In this document: positions 45,887 through 57,701 of the stretch, piece after piece
Numbering within the stretch: the first letter of the stretch is position 1
Layout of the letters: each line of letters starts with the position of its first letter
Source of the DNA: Myxocyprinus asiaticus
Taxonomy: Eukaryota > Chordata > Actinopteri > Cypriniformes > Catostomidae
NCBI RefSeq assembly: GCF_019703515.2
Contig: NC_059362.1
Location: 46,268,092 to 46,332,091 of the forward strand
Length of the DNA: 64,000 nucleotides
Reading direction: 5' to 3'
Made by a program: the position numbers and the translations under genes
The notes under the pieces: generated by a model
Seen by the model: only the letters and a program-made list of their open reading frames with translations
Told to the model about the DNA's origin: nothing
Database searches by the model: none

Positions 45887-45939
<53 letters not shown>
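45848..45939. repeat. (TA)n microsatellite
   Basis: Two TA runs separated by GCCACACACAGATATATACT. Small Ile/Tyr frames are artefacts. Confidence 0.95.
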
Positions 45940-45940
<1 letters not shown>

Positions 45941-46150
45941 CAGCTCAATATCAATGCACTAACACATACAACATTATATGCATGCACGATATGCAGTATA
46001 TAATATTTCAATGCCATTATATGCCATTATATGCATTTAAAGCCTGGTGTAACCACCAATGTTATTTGAAAATACATATAACGAAGATTAAATATTAATG
46101 GATGCATGTTGCAGGAAATAAATGCACGTGTTGAGAAACAAAAAACCCAC

Positions 46151-46500
46151 CTGAACAAACACTACATCATCGCCAACACACCATCAGTCGTCATTATCTT
46201 CTAATTCATGCTAATCTGAATGAAAATACACAATGTTGTTGCTGTAATGTTGATATAATGTGGCTAGCAGGCTAATGCTAAAGCCATCAAAGTCCATCCA
46301 TATCACGATCTAACGCGGATTCTGTTCGTTTCTTTTACATTTCCCTAAAAACCGACGCCTATTGTTCAGACTTTAAGGCTTAAAAGCGTCAATCATCCGT
46401 CCAAAATTCTGAATGTGCGTGTCTGGGTTTGCAAACAGAATTATTAATTTATTCATATCTCAATATAAATATATGTCGAAGACCTCTAGGCCACGCCCGG
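46151..46500 (-). promoter_or_regulatory. Candidate ncoa7 promoter and noncoding first exon
   Basis: TTCAG then GTGGGT at 46150/46151 on the minus strand is a fair donor for the required 5' noncoding exon. About 340 bp upstream lie a CCGGGCGTGGCC GC/CACCC box (46489-46500) and TATATTTATA (46462-46473). No first-exon conservation can be judged from sequence alone. Confidence 0.25.
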
Positions 46501-46755
46501 TTTTCCTTTGTGATTGACAGGACAAGACGAAACGCCCCTCCCCCCATTCATCAGGCACCATATGTTTCTAGAATCGTAAATTAGGTTTTATTCGTACTCA
46601 TTATTATTTATTGTTTTATTCGGTGTATATATTGTTATACAGTGACCTTTAAACATCACAGACTTTTATAAAAGCTTATCAAGAATATTAAATGTTGATA
46701 TTAAATATAAATGTATATTTAGGTTTTTATAACCTAGTACATAAAATACAACTTA

Positions 46756-47700
46756 AAGGTCCTGTAAGCGATTTTTTTCATGGAAAGGTATGCAAAAAAT
46801 GTCCTACTGTCTGAAAGATATTAATGAAATAAATGTCGTGAGATATCTCACTCTGTGGTGGGCCGCGGTCTCTGACGTTTTTCTACCTGTCAATTATTCA
46901 TGACAATAGAGCGCAACAGTTTTTTCAGCCATCTTGGTTCCGGAAGTATTTTCCCCATTCATTTCTTCCATTGAGTTTTAACAAAATCCTTCATAAAAGA
47001 GTTGTACGCCATGAACCGAACCAACCAGCTCCGAGGAGAATCACAACATTACGAACTTTGTTTTGAGGCAAAAAAGTGTTTGAAAAGTGGACATAAAGAC
47101 AAATATACAAGACTGTGTACTTTACCGTCTTTCATGAGTGCACGAACTACAATCCCATGAAGCATTGCGAATGATGTCATTGAATAAAAAATGATGGGAA
47201 TATATAAAACTATTTATTTTAGGTTGTTTATTATAAGTATAGAAACAATATATTGTACGTTTATTGCAAAATATTCCGATATGTACAAATATATAAGTAG
47301 TTTAAGGGTGAAGGGAGACCAACTCCACTATGTCATTCATGGGAGTGGGCGTTCGCTCAGAAGCACGTTTCGCGGGTTTTGATGACCGCTGTTCTCTGAT
47401 TGGTGGATCTTTCTCTGCTGTACCATGGGTAATGTAGTTTTTTACCATGTATTGCACTATCAAACAAGACTTTTAAACAATGCAGTTGAAATAACACAGA
47501 TGGATGGCTTTGATGGAAGCATATACCATCAGTGAACAACCTCGTAGCTCACAGTAGGTCTGTCTTTAAATTTTTATAAGTTATCGTTGATGATTAATTC
47601 ATCTATGGGATAAATGAATGGGATTTTTACTTCCGGAACCAGACTGTTGTGCTCTACAGGCTAACCGATTAGCAGAGCAGAACAATATTTATAAACATTT
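46756..47700. mobile_element. Probable DNA element, TTAAAGGTCCTGTAAGCG end
   Basis: TTAAAGGTCCTGTAAGCGAT at left is a typical fish transposon terminus. TTCCGGAAGTA at 46945 and its inverse TACTTCCGGAAC at 47630, each beside ATGAATGGG, form internal inverted repeats. The right terminus is not certain. Confidence 0.4.
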
Positions 47701-47905
47701 ATAACTATAAATGTACATTTATACTTTAATAACATTTAAACAAGATCAATCTTACCATTTATATCTTTTATTTTTTATTTTTGAACTAGCAGAAATTGTA
47801 CAAACACCTTCAGGAATAGAGTAAAGAGCACTTCCACAAAATTTCACATTAAACAAGTAAGTTCAGTTTACCATTTATATCTTTTGTTTAATAATATGAT
47901 ATGTG

Positions 47906-48183
47906 GGGGCCTGGGTAGCTCAGCGAGTATTGACGCTGACTACCACATCTGGAGTCGCGAGTTTAAATCCAGGGTGTGCTGAGTGACTCCAGCCAGGTCT
48001 CCTAAGCAACCAAATTGGCCCAGTTGCTAGGGAGGGTAGAGTCACATGGGGTAACCTCCTCGTGGTCACTATAATGTGGTTCTCGCTCTCAGTGGGGCAC
48101 GTGGTGAGTTGTGCATGGATGCCGCGGAGAATAGCGTGAAGCCTCCACACACAGTAGGTCTCCACGTAGCGCGCTCAACAATG
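47906..48183 (+). mobile_element. 3'-truncated tRNA-headed SINE
   Basis: Head GGGGGCCTGGGTAGCTCAGC, B-box GAGTTTAAATCC and about two-thirds of the body are present. The tail is absent, ending at GCGCTCAACAATG. Confidence 0.9.
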
Positions 48184-48654
48184 CTTGTTTAGCATGTTCT
48201 GCCTGTTTGAAATTTGAAATATACGTGTATGAGCTTACAGTTAAGAAGTGTTTACTTTTGCATTCAAAACTGAATGTTTTTCTTGTTAGGATTAGGGTTT
48301 AACCCTAACAAGTGAATGCTAAATAATGATTTTATAGAGACTGAACTCTATAGAGTTCAATTTATAGACAATGAAATATTTAGTGCAGAACTACAAAACA
48401 ATTACAATCTCTTCAGAAATTTCAATGACTTCTCCGTTCATTCAGTCCTCACAGCTGCAGAACACCAGCCACCATTTCACTCTCAATTCCACATTCATTA
48501 TGTCCTCTCAGAATCTTAAAATAACCTGAAAAACACACAGATTACAACATTAACAACATCAACACAATTTCCACAATATTAGAAATGAAACCGTAAAATC
48601 AGAAATTAGACAATGAAACAGCAGTCTAAACTAGATTGTTTAGATTATTTTGGT

Positions 48655-49735
48655 GTTGCTATGTGGTTGCTGGGGTGTTCTGAGTGGTTGCTAGGGCATT
48701 GCTATGCGGTTTAGAGTGTTGCTTGGGTGTTATGAGTGGTCACTATAGTGTTACTTTGAGGTTAATGTGTTGCTAGGGTGTTCTGAATTGTTGCTAGGAC
48801 AGTTCTGTGTATCTGATGAGAGGTCTTGGTGGTTGCTAAGGAATTGTTTGCAGTTTAATGTGTTGCTAAGGTGTTCTGAGTGGTTGCTATGGCATTGCAG
48901 TTTAGAGTGTTTCTAGGGTTCTGAGTGGTTGCTATGGCATTGCTATCCAGTTTAGTGTGTTGCTTGGGTGTTCTGAGTGGTTGTTATGGCATAGCTCTGC
49001 AGTTTAGTGTGTTGCTAGGGTGTTCTGAGTTGTTGCTAGGGCATTTCTGTGCATCTGATGAGAGGTCTGGGTGGTTGCTAGGGAACTGCTTTGCAGTTTA
49101 TTGTGTTGTTTGGGTGTTCTGAGTGGTTGCTATGGCACTGCTATGCAGTTTAGGGTGTTGCTAAGGTGTTTTGAGAGGTTACTATTGCACTGCTATGCAG
49201 TTTATGGTGTTGCTAGGGTGTTCTGAGTGGTTACTATGGCATTGATATGTAGTTTAGGGTGTTGCTAGGGTTCTGAGTGGTTGCAATGGCATTACTATGT
49301 GGTTTAGTGTGTTGTTAGGATGTTCTGAGTGGTTGCTAGGGCATTGCTATGCAGTGTATTGTGTTTGCAAGGGCATTCTGAGTGGTTGTTATGGCATTGC
49401 TATGCCTTTTAAAGTGTTCCTAGGGTGTTCGGAGTGGTTGCTAGGGCATTTCTGTGCATCTGATGAGGTGTTCTGGATGGTTGCTAGGGCTTTGCTGTGC
49501 CATTTAATGTGTTGCTAGGGTGTTCTGAGTGGTTGCTAGGGCATTGCTATGCAGTTTAATGTGTTGCTAGGGTGTTCTGAGTTGTTGCTAGGGCATTTCT
49601 GTGCATCTGATGAGGTGTTCTGTGTGGTTGCTAGAGCTTTGCTATGAAGATTCTAGTGTGTTGCTAGGGTATTCTGGGTTGTTGACACAGTGTTGCTATG
49701 CAATCTCTACGGTGTTGTGGATGGTTGCTAGGCTG
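48655..49735. repeat. Minisatellite, GTTGCTAGGGTGTTCTGAGTG units
   Basis: Units of roughly 50 bp repeat GTTGCTAGGGTGTTCTGAGT, GGTTGCTA(G/T)GGCATTGCTAT and GCAGTTTA(G/A)TGTGTT. A longer variant with GCATCTGATGAGAGGTCT recurs at about 48815, 49055, 49458 and 49605. The array fills the intron before the last cathepsin B exon. It is related, in opposite orientation, to the array at 1.3-5.0 kb. Confidence 0.95.
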
Positions 49736-50557
49736 CTTTGTTCAAATCACTTAAATCCTTAAGCCTTGAATATAAGTAACAGTAAAAGTGATGTTTGACT
49801 TTGCATACAGCTCTAATTACTCCAGCGTTGATGAATTTGAATTCTCACCCTTGTCGCCCCAGTCAGTGTTCCAGGAGTTTGCGACCAGCCAGTATGGGGT
49901 TCCGTTCTCCTCTCCCCACCCCAGGATCTTCACCGTGTGTCCGCCCAGAACTGACCCTGTTATATGCTAGTATACACCAAAGAAACAAGAAAATAATAGC
50001 TAATTTGCGTCAAGCGTTTTGCACATTGCTCAAAAACAAATAATTGAATGTAATCACTAAAGAGTCATAGTATTTCATAGGTTTGCTGACTTGTCTTGTA
50101 AAACAGGAAGTCTTCATAGACAGTGAACTCCTCTGGGCCGTTGTTGTATAACGAACTCATGATCTGCTGCTGGTCAGAGATGTTGTATGATTTGAGGCCT
50201 GCAGGGGGCAACAGAGCACTATACATAATATTGCAATCAGCAAAAATATCAAACTGATCAAATAGCCATGTGTCATATGTTGTTGGAAATCTCTTAAAGA
50301 GTAGAATACAACCTATTTGTTTTACTCACAGACAAGAATATAGCGAGTAATAGCTAAGTATATGTATTTGAAATTTATGTTTCATGTGAACAGAAGTTGC
50401 TTATATGCCTCGTTTTCACTTATAACTTGACAAAAAATAAACCGAACATAAATTATCACATACCATTATTTAGAGGAGGTGATTATCTTTGAAACGAGAC
50501 CACACACAAGGTAATCAGATGCACAGATCATTAGATAATCCACATGATGCACAATGT

Positions 50558-50755
50558 TACATATGACCACCAGGAGATGGCGCCAGATACATGATACAGA
50601 CTCAATGATGACTCAAATGACACAGAATGAAACTCATTCTGTGAAATCTCATTACTAAAATCATGTGTGCATACTATGCAAACCTTTAGTCACTGTTGTG
50701 TTTGCATGTGTAATTAGTTCTTATGTACAATTATTATGTTTTATCTGATGTTTAA
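50558..50755. repeat. Dispersed repeat, copy 2 (partner at 18118-18400)
   Basis: Matches copy 1 through CACAGAATGAAACTCATTCT and AATTAGTTCTTATGTACAAT, then breaks directly into the minisatellite at 50757. Confidence 0.65.
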
Positions 50756-50756
50756 T

Positions 50757-51020
50757 GGGCATTGCTATGCAGTGTATTGTGTTGCTAGGGTGTTCTGAGT
50801 AGTTGCTATGGCATTGCTGTTCCTATACTAGGAACACATTAAACGGCATAGCAATGCCATAACAACCAATCAGAACACCCTTGCAACACACTAAACTGCA
50901 TAGCAATGCCATAGCAACTACTCAGAACACCCTAGCAACACAATAAACTGCATAGCAATGCCCTAGCAACCACTCAGAACACCCTAACAACACATTAAAT
51001 GGTACAGCAATGCCCTTGCT
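50757..51020. repeat. Head-to-head inverted minisatellite units
   Basis: Units read GTTGCTAGGGTGTTCTGAGT up to about 50820, then switch to the reverse complement (ACTCAGAACACCCTAGCAAC) from about 50830, giving a large imperfect palindrome centred near 50825. Confidence 0.9.
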
Positions 51021-51094
51021 ACCAACCTCAACACATCATCAGATGCAAAAACAAAAACAAAAAAAAACAAAAATGCCTGAGCAACCACTGAACA

Positions 51095-51640
51095 CAAATG
51101 AAGATTTTTAGAAGAATATTTCAGCTCTGTAGGTCCATACAATGCAAGTGAATGGTAACCAGAACTTTGAAGCTCCAAAAAGCACATAAAGGCAGCATAA
51201 AAGTAATACGACTCCAGTGGTTTAATCCATGTCTTCAGAAGCGATATTAGGTGTGGGTGAGAAACAGATAAATATTTCACATTCTCTTCTTTTGTTTTTG
51301 ACTATTCACATTCTTCGTGCATATCGCCACCTACTGGATAGGGAGGTGAATTTATAGTAAAAAAGGACTTAAACACTGATGCATTTCTCACCCACACAAA
51401 TCATATCGTTTTTGAAGATGTGGAGCCATTTGGATTACTTTCATGCTGTCTTTATGTGCTTTTTGGAGTTTCAAAGTTCTGGCCAAGAGTCACTTTTAAT
51501 GTATGGACCTACAGAGATGAGATATTCTTCTAAAAATCTTCATTTGTGTTCTTCTGAAGAAAGAAAGTCATACACATCTGGGATGGCATGAGGGTGGTGA
51601 TGAGAGAATTTCCATCTTTGGGTGAACTATCCCTTTAAGA
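51095..51640. mobile_element. Fold-back element with long inverted arms
   Basis: Arm 51100-51260 (GAAGATTTTTAGAAGAATAT, then TCCAAAAAGCACATAAAG) is inverted at about 51385-51560 (CTTTATGTGCTTTTTGGAG, then CTAAAAATCTTCATTTGTGT). The right end TTTGGGTGAACTATCCCTTT is the common fish inverted-repeat terminus. The left end was lost at the minisatellite junction. Confidence 0.8.
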
Positions 51641-53384
51641 GATGTTCTCACAGGACGCGTTCTTGCGTCTCACTGTGGTTGCATTATGTTTTCATTAGTT
51701 TTCAGGGTCTAGCCATAAATGTTGTGTTATTAGCATGCTGTGCTAAGTGAAAGGTAGTTTGAAACTTTAAAAACCATGCTTTGTTGCCTGTACAGCTGGA
51801 GCTGCGCTGACTGCCCAGTGACGACTGAGACTTGCAAAAACACTTTAAACTTGAATTGAAAACTCTTAATTACGGAATTTCCGTTGTGTCAGGGGAAATG
51901 ATTGTGTTCATTTGTTATAAAATTAATCATACTTAATAATGCGTAATTGACAGCCTTTGTATTGAAACAATAAGTTGCATGGACTTAAAAACATATTTTG
52001 TGTTTCACAGAAGAACGAACCTTATGCGGGTTTGGAGCAACACAAGGGTGAGTAAATGATGACAGATGAACTATCCTTTTTTTAAACTTATTTACTATTC
52101 ATTCCTTTATCTATTTTTTTTCTAATTAGGAGCTTGTCGACTATATCTTGTTGCATATTTGAAAAGTGAAACTGCTATTTTTAACCTCAATGTTTTAACA
52201 AATGTTTTGAATGTTATTTAATCAACGTTAGTGAGTATCAGCACATTTGATTTTGGTGAAAGGTACGAAAGCTACGTATTTCCTGTTAAAATGATACAGG
52301 TGTTCTGATCCAAACTCCATAGAGTCCTCCAGTCACCAAACCAGATTTAGTCCAGTAACTCCACGCTTTTCTGTGATCACCTCCAGACCATCTGCCTCTG
52401 GAAACATACATCTCAGTAAGATCATGTCACACTGACTCCATAGAAGGAATAAAGATAGACCCAAATGAGTAAGTTGTTACATACAGTAAGATTATAGAGC
52501 TATAAAATAAATGCAGATCATTTGATATCTGAAGAAAAGTCTCCATTTGCTCTCCATTTCATCTCATTGCTGTCTAGGAGAAACATTTGAGGTACTGAAG
52601 TGATCTCATCTGTTGTTTTTCTGTGTACGTACCCACATGCGTTGCAGCAGGACAGCAGGTCTTCTGCTGAGATGTCCTCGGACACGATGTCTTGCTGTGG
52701 ATGCAGATGCAATCTGAGATGGTTTCAACCACTCCAAACACCTGCAGTTAAACATGGCAATAAAAGCAAAACATAAAAAGACCCCAAAACGTATCTGAAT
52801 TTCATTGCGAGTGGCATCTGCTGATGCTAGATGATGCTGACATTTTTAAGTGAGACTATGTAGTAGAACACAGGTGTGTCAATGCTCATGTTATAATGCA
52901 GTTTACCCAGCATGACCCACAGGAACCCTGATCTCGGATCTGACTGAGGGTTTTACAGAACGGCCACTCCTTCTGCAGGACAAAACTGTCCGGCAGTTTA
53001 ATGTTGGTAGCATGTTTCATCCTAGAGGCAGAGAGAACTACAGAGAGGGTGAAGATAAAGAGTACAGTAGAATATTCATTTTATCACAACAAGGATGTTA
53101 CGCTTATGTCCTATTATGCTCCCTTTTTATTTATGACTCGCGTATCAGGCAGTCTGGGGCCCTTCTGTAGAGTTCCACAGAGTGACTTAAGTTCACACCT
53201 GCCTGAGAGGAGAACACCGTCTAGGTGGTCTTGGCAGTATTGATGATGTTGACCATGTCATGTGACCATACGGCGAGGTGTGGGCAAGCCCAAGTGATGG
53301 ACAGCAGAGACAACAGACACAGGAAATACAGACGAGACTTTTACTATTACTTGCTCAGATTTTGTGGCTAATATAGCTCAGTAA

Positions 53385-54545
53385 AAAAACAACAAATATT
53401 AGTGAACAATGAAGTAATTAAACTAAAATAATAATAAATAAAATATTATATAAAATATATTAAAATGATAAATAAATGTAAAAACTATTTTTTGTATGTT
53501 CTTATTTGAAATTATTAGTATAATAATAATATATATTAAAAATAAAAAAACATTTTATAAATTCTTATTATAACTTGTTACAACTGAATTAATTTAATTT
53601 AATTTCCAGTGAAAAAGTAATGAAGTAAACAATCTAAAAAAATATTAATAAATAAAATATATTTAAATATAAAATAAATGTATAAAATATACTTAAATAA
53701 AATAAATATATTGTATATTATTATAAGAACTTGTTACAATTGAATTAATTTCATTGAATTTCCAGTGAAAAAGTAATGAAGTAAACAAACTAAAATATTA
53801 ATACATAAAATAAAATAAAATAAATGTAAAAGTAATAAAATAAATTGATAAAAATATATTTAAAAATAAATACAAAATAATATTTTGTGTATTCTAATTA
53901 GAACTTGTTACAATTAAATTGATTTGATTGAATTTCCTGTGAAAACTTAATGAAGTAAACAAACTAAAATATTAATAAAGTATAATAAATGTCAATATAA
54001 TCAAATAAATTGATAAAAATATATAAAAAATAATAATATTTTGTATATTCATATTAGACATTTTTACAATTTAATTGATTTGATTGAATTTCCAGTGAAA
54101 ATGTAATGAAGTAAAACTTAAATATTAATAAATGAAGTATAATAAATGTAAAATAATAAAATAAATTGATAAAAAAATTAAAAATAATATTTTGTACATT
54201 CTTATAAGATCTTGTTACAATTTAATTGATACTGAATTTTCAGTGAATAAATAATGAATTTAACAAACGTCAAAAAATATATAAAATATATTAAAAAATA
54301 TATATATTTTGTGTATTCTTATTATAACTTGTTACAGTTTAATTGAATTAATTTCCAGTGAAAAAGTAATGAAGTAAAATAACTAAAATATTAATAAATG
54401 AAGAATAATAAATGTAAAAAATATTAAAATAAATTGATAAAAATATATTTAAAAAAATAAAAATTATAATTAGCATATTCTTATTAGATAAATATGCATG
54501 CATTATCATTTCAAATAATTCACAGTTTTAAACACTAATATATAT
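53385..54545. repeat. AT-rich tandem array, 115-175-bp period
   Basis: A marker of the form TTGAATTTCCAGTGAAAAAG then TAATGAAGTAAACAAAC recurs near 53605, 53755, 53930, 54090, 54235 and 54352, with a weaker unit near 53400, separated by AATAAA/TAAAATA-rich DNA. It lies upstream of the cathepsin B relic. No coding frame. Confidence 0.85.
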
Positions 54546-55862
54546 TTTTTACATTTACACAAGTAAACTTTGAGACAGCAAACTTTACCTGAGAATCATA
54601 TCTGTGACTCATCCTGTCAAACTGCAGATTTATACAGTCTTAAAAAGCCTCATTCAGTGAAACATCATGCCATATTATTTTTCATATATTTATTATCTCA
54701 GAATGTATTTACAAATCAAATTCACACATCACATAGCAATGCTAATTAAACTGACCGTTGGATTATATGTACAAAGTTCTTTTTCCCTCATAAAAGCTCA
54801 ATAATATAAGGACACTTTACAGTCACATGTGGAGTCTCTCCATATGTACCTGTCAGACATGTATTATTTGGTTTTTAGCTCTACAGTGACTGAATATTCA
54901 AACTGACCCAATGAAAATGGACCAATTCATGTTGTGCAAAAACAACAATCCGCAGTTTCACAGAGTTGAATCGAGACTTTGCGATTCTATTCCATGATTT
55001 GACATTTTCACATATATGTTCTGAAAACATACAATATGAACCTCATGATCAGCAGCAAAACTATAAGGGTGAATCTCACGAAACCTGTCCAACGTGCCCG
55101 ATTTCACCCCAATATCAAAAGAAATCAATATTTTGCATAAAGATAAATGAAGCCTATTTTTGGACCATTAAGATTTTTCGCATTGTGACATTATTTTCAG
55201 GCCAATTCAGCACATTTACCTCCCAAATTCTCATGTAATACGAAACAAATAATGCTATATATTTTTTTTAAATTGTTAAACATTTATACATCATTTTAGT
55301 ATTTGTTGTACTGCCTTTAATCTACTCATATTTTAATAAAAAAACATTTATACAGTCATTTTACTGTGGTACAGTAATGAGAATCATCATGAAAGAATAA
55401 TGATTTTTTTCTTCTTTTTTTTTTTGAGAATTTGAGGTGAAAACGTGCTTGTCATGAAAATAACGTCACAATGGAAGAATGTAATGATCCTAAAACAGGC
55501 TTCATTTTCTTGATGCAAAATATAATTGCTTTTCCCTCTCTGGGGTGAAATATTTCATATTTTTGGGGTGAAATTTGACCTGGATTACTCTTCTGAACAA
55601 GCTAACATGTAACCAAGGACTTTTGAAACTCGAATCGAATGTCGGCTCATAATTGACAACAAACAAAACAAAAAACAAATAAAAAGAGAACCCTCTGTAA
55701 CAGAAAATAACACAATCACTTTCTTTGAGAAATTAAACCCCACAAAAAAGCCGACAAATACGCATTACTGCAACTAGCAATAGAACTGACAAAAACCTTA
55801 TTTCAACATTAAAATCAGAAGAATTCATCTGATAAATTAGATTTCACGTCCTTGTTCAATAC
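54546..55862. other. Intergenic AT-rich sequence
   Basis: No gene. ACC(T/C)CCCAAATTCTCAT motifs near 55215 and 56518 suggest a decayed dispersed repeat. Confidence 0.35.
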
Positions 55863-56425
55863 CAGTTAATCTCAGTCGACAGCATTTGTGGCATAATGTT
55901 GATTTCTACAAAAATGTAGTTCGACTCGTCCCTCCTTTTCTTTACAAAAGCACAAATGTGTGTTCCAGTGAGGCACTTACAATGGAAGTCAATGGGGTCA
56001 AGTTTTGGAGAGTTTAAAGGCAGAAATGTGACGCTTACAATTTTATAAAAGCACTTACATTAATTCTGATAAAACTTGTGGATTATTTGAGCTGTAAAGT
56101 TGTTTAAGTTGTTTTTACAGTCGTTTTAGGGCTTAAAAACGACTGAAATTGTCTACAACTTTACATAGATGCGGTTAATAAGTGATTTTATCACGCATAT
56201 AAAATCATGTTAACACACATATTGTTTACGTCTTGTGTCTATACTTTTGAAACAGATTATTGACCCCATTGACTTCCATTGTAAGAGACTCGCTGGAACA
56301 CACATCTGTGCTTTTGTAAAGAAAAGGAGGGACAAGTCGAAATTAATTTTTGTGGTAATCAATATTATGACACAAATGATGTCCATTGAGCTTAACTTGA
56401 ATTGAACCCGGAATATTCCTTTAAA
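55863..56425. mobile_element. 560-bp fold-back element
   Basis: GTCCCTCCTTTTCTTTACAA...CAATGGAAGTCAATGGGGTC (55929-56000) is mirrored by GACCCCATTGACTTCCATTG...TTGTAAAGAAAAGGAGGGAC (56265-56335). Pairing continues outward through GCATTTGTGGCATAATGTTG and its inverse. The right end GAACCCGGAATATTCCTTTA is a known fish terminus type. Non-coding. Confidence 0.85.
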
Positions 56426-56714
56426 AAAATAAAGGCTATTTTAAAACCTTTACGATTTTTTTATTTGATTTTTTTTTTGCATTGTGATATATTTTAATGA
56501 CAATTTAGACCATTTTATCCCCAAATTCTCATTACTGTAATGTGAAAAAATTACATATTTAAATTAAATATATTTATACAACAACTGAGCATTATGATTG
56601 TATTTATATTTATGCTGATTTATATTAAAAACATATTTTTTATAGCACTAAAAATACTGTAATAAAAAGTAAAACATCCAGATGCATTACAGTAATTAAA
56701 ATGTGAGGGGAAAA

Positions 56715-56747
56715 TCACACACACAAAAACAATCTTAATGTTCCTAA

Positions 56748-56814
<67 letters not shown>

Positions 56815-56866
56815 GTTTTTAGGAACATTAAGATTTTTTTTGTGTGTGTTGTGTGTGTGTGTGTGT

Positions 56867-56869
<3 letters not shown>
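56715..56869. repeat. Long hairpin around (TA)n
   Basis: ATCACACACACAAAAACAAT, then CTTAATGTTCCTAAAAA precede a TA run of about 60 bp. The inverse TTTTTAGGAACATTAAG then GTGTGTG-rich sequence follows. A further (TA)n run extends to about 56935. Confidence 0.9.
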
Positions 56870-56927
<58 letters not shown>

Positions 56928-57150
56928 ATATATAATTTTTTATTTTTTTTAATTACATTTATTTTGTACTGAAATATAACCCAGACATGTTTCTGTGAGA
57001 TTTACTCAATTAGAAAAAAACTAAAAATACCGCCACAATCCCTTTTTAAGATTCGCCTGACAGCTGCAGTTGCCCGGGCGGTTGTAGGGCGTTCTGTGTC
57101 CGTGTGACCCAGCAGTGCTGAACTAAATTCAGGTAAATTCAGGTACAGTC

Positions 57151-57375
57151 TCAGTGTCTCTGCATATCGGCGCCCCCTGGTGGCTGTCCGGCCGTGGCGT
57201 TGAGGTACTGCCAGCTGAGAGCCGCTAACAGCATCACGGCTGACACATAGACCGGAGAGAGATGATGCGCTCGGGACGACAGCATGGCTGGAGAAAGACT
57301 CTTCTCACGGATCAGACTCAAGATACACAGCGTCTTTTCCTGTGACGGATCCGTGACGGAAACTTTCTGCAGGAT
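57151..57375 (-). CDS. Last coding exon of unrecognised gene, hydrophobic C-terminus
   Basis: Acceptor TCTACAG opens an exon reading ILQKVSVTDPSQEKTLCI, LSLIREKSLSPAML, HHLSPVYVSAVMLLAALSW and QYLNATAGQPPG to TGA, 74 residues in all. The segment VYVSAVMLLAALSW near the end is hydrophobic, 24 residues from the C-terminus, and could act as a tail anchor. The preceding part looks helical, in the style of an ARM/HEAT repeat. I cannot name the protein. It joins in phase 0 to the exon at 62232-62384. Confidence 0.7.
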   Translation of the reverse strand: MLQKVSVTDPSQEKTLCILSLIREKSLSPAMLSSRAHHLSPVYVSAVMLLAALSWQYLNATAGQPPGGADMQRH

Positions 57376-57701
57376 CTGTAGAGGGAGATTGAGATTACGC
57401 GGGATTAGGATTAGGGAGGTAAATAGATCATTTACGAGTACAGAGGACATAAACACACTGATCTAAAAGCATTGCCTTCTTTAAACCTTCATATAACTTA
57501 TATTTAGTAAACTAAAAATGTATGTGACTGATTAGTCTTAAAAAACAAACAGATCATAATTCAAATCAAATCAAAATCAAATCAAATCACTTTATTGTCA
57601 CACAGCCATATACACAAGTGCAATGGTGTGTGAAATTCTTGGGTGCAGTTCCGATCAACATAGCAGTCGTGACAGTGATGAGACATACGCCAATCTACAA
57701 T

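Larger units (their letters stand above)
48449..53335 (-). pseudogene. Cathepsin B-like pseudogene
   Basis: Minus-strand exons resemble lysosomal cysteine protease cathepsin B. They are a signal/propeptide piece (53221-53335, HDMVNIINTAKTT), LCGTLQKGPRLPD (about 53123-53182), 52907-53021 (KLPDSF...[12 protein letters not shown], with the catalytic Cys), 52633-52741 (VFGVVETISD; DISAEDLLSCC), about 52310-52397 (AWSYWTKSGLVTGGLYG), about 50094-50198 (NNGPEEFTVYEDFLFYK), 49849-49956 ([11 protein letters not shown]...[10 protein letters not shown], with catalytic His and Asn) and 48449-48525 (YFKILRGHNECGIESEMVAG). Breaks seen are no in-frame ATG, a TAG where the propeptide Trp is expected, a one-base deletion after ICIHS, a two-residue deletion in NGPEEF, and no occluding-loop exon. 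Most splice sites survive, so decay is partial. Confidence 0.88.
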
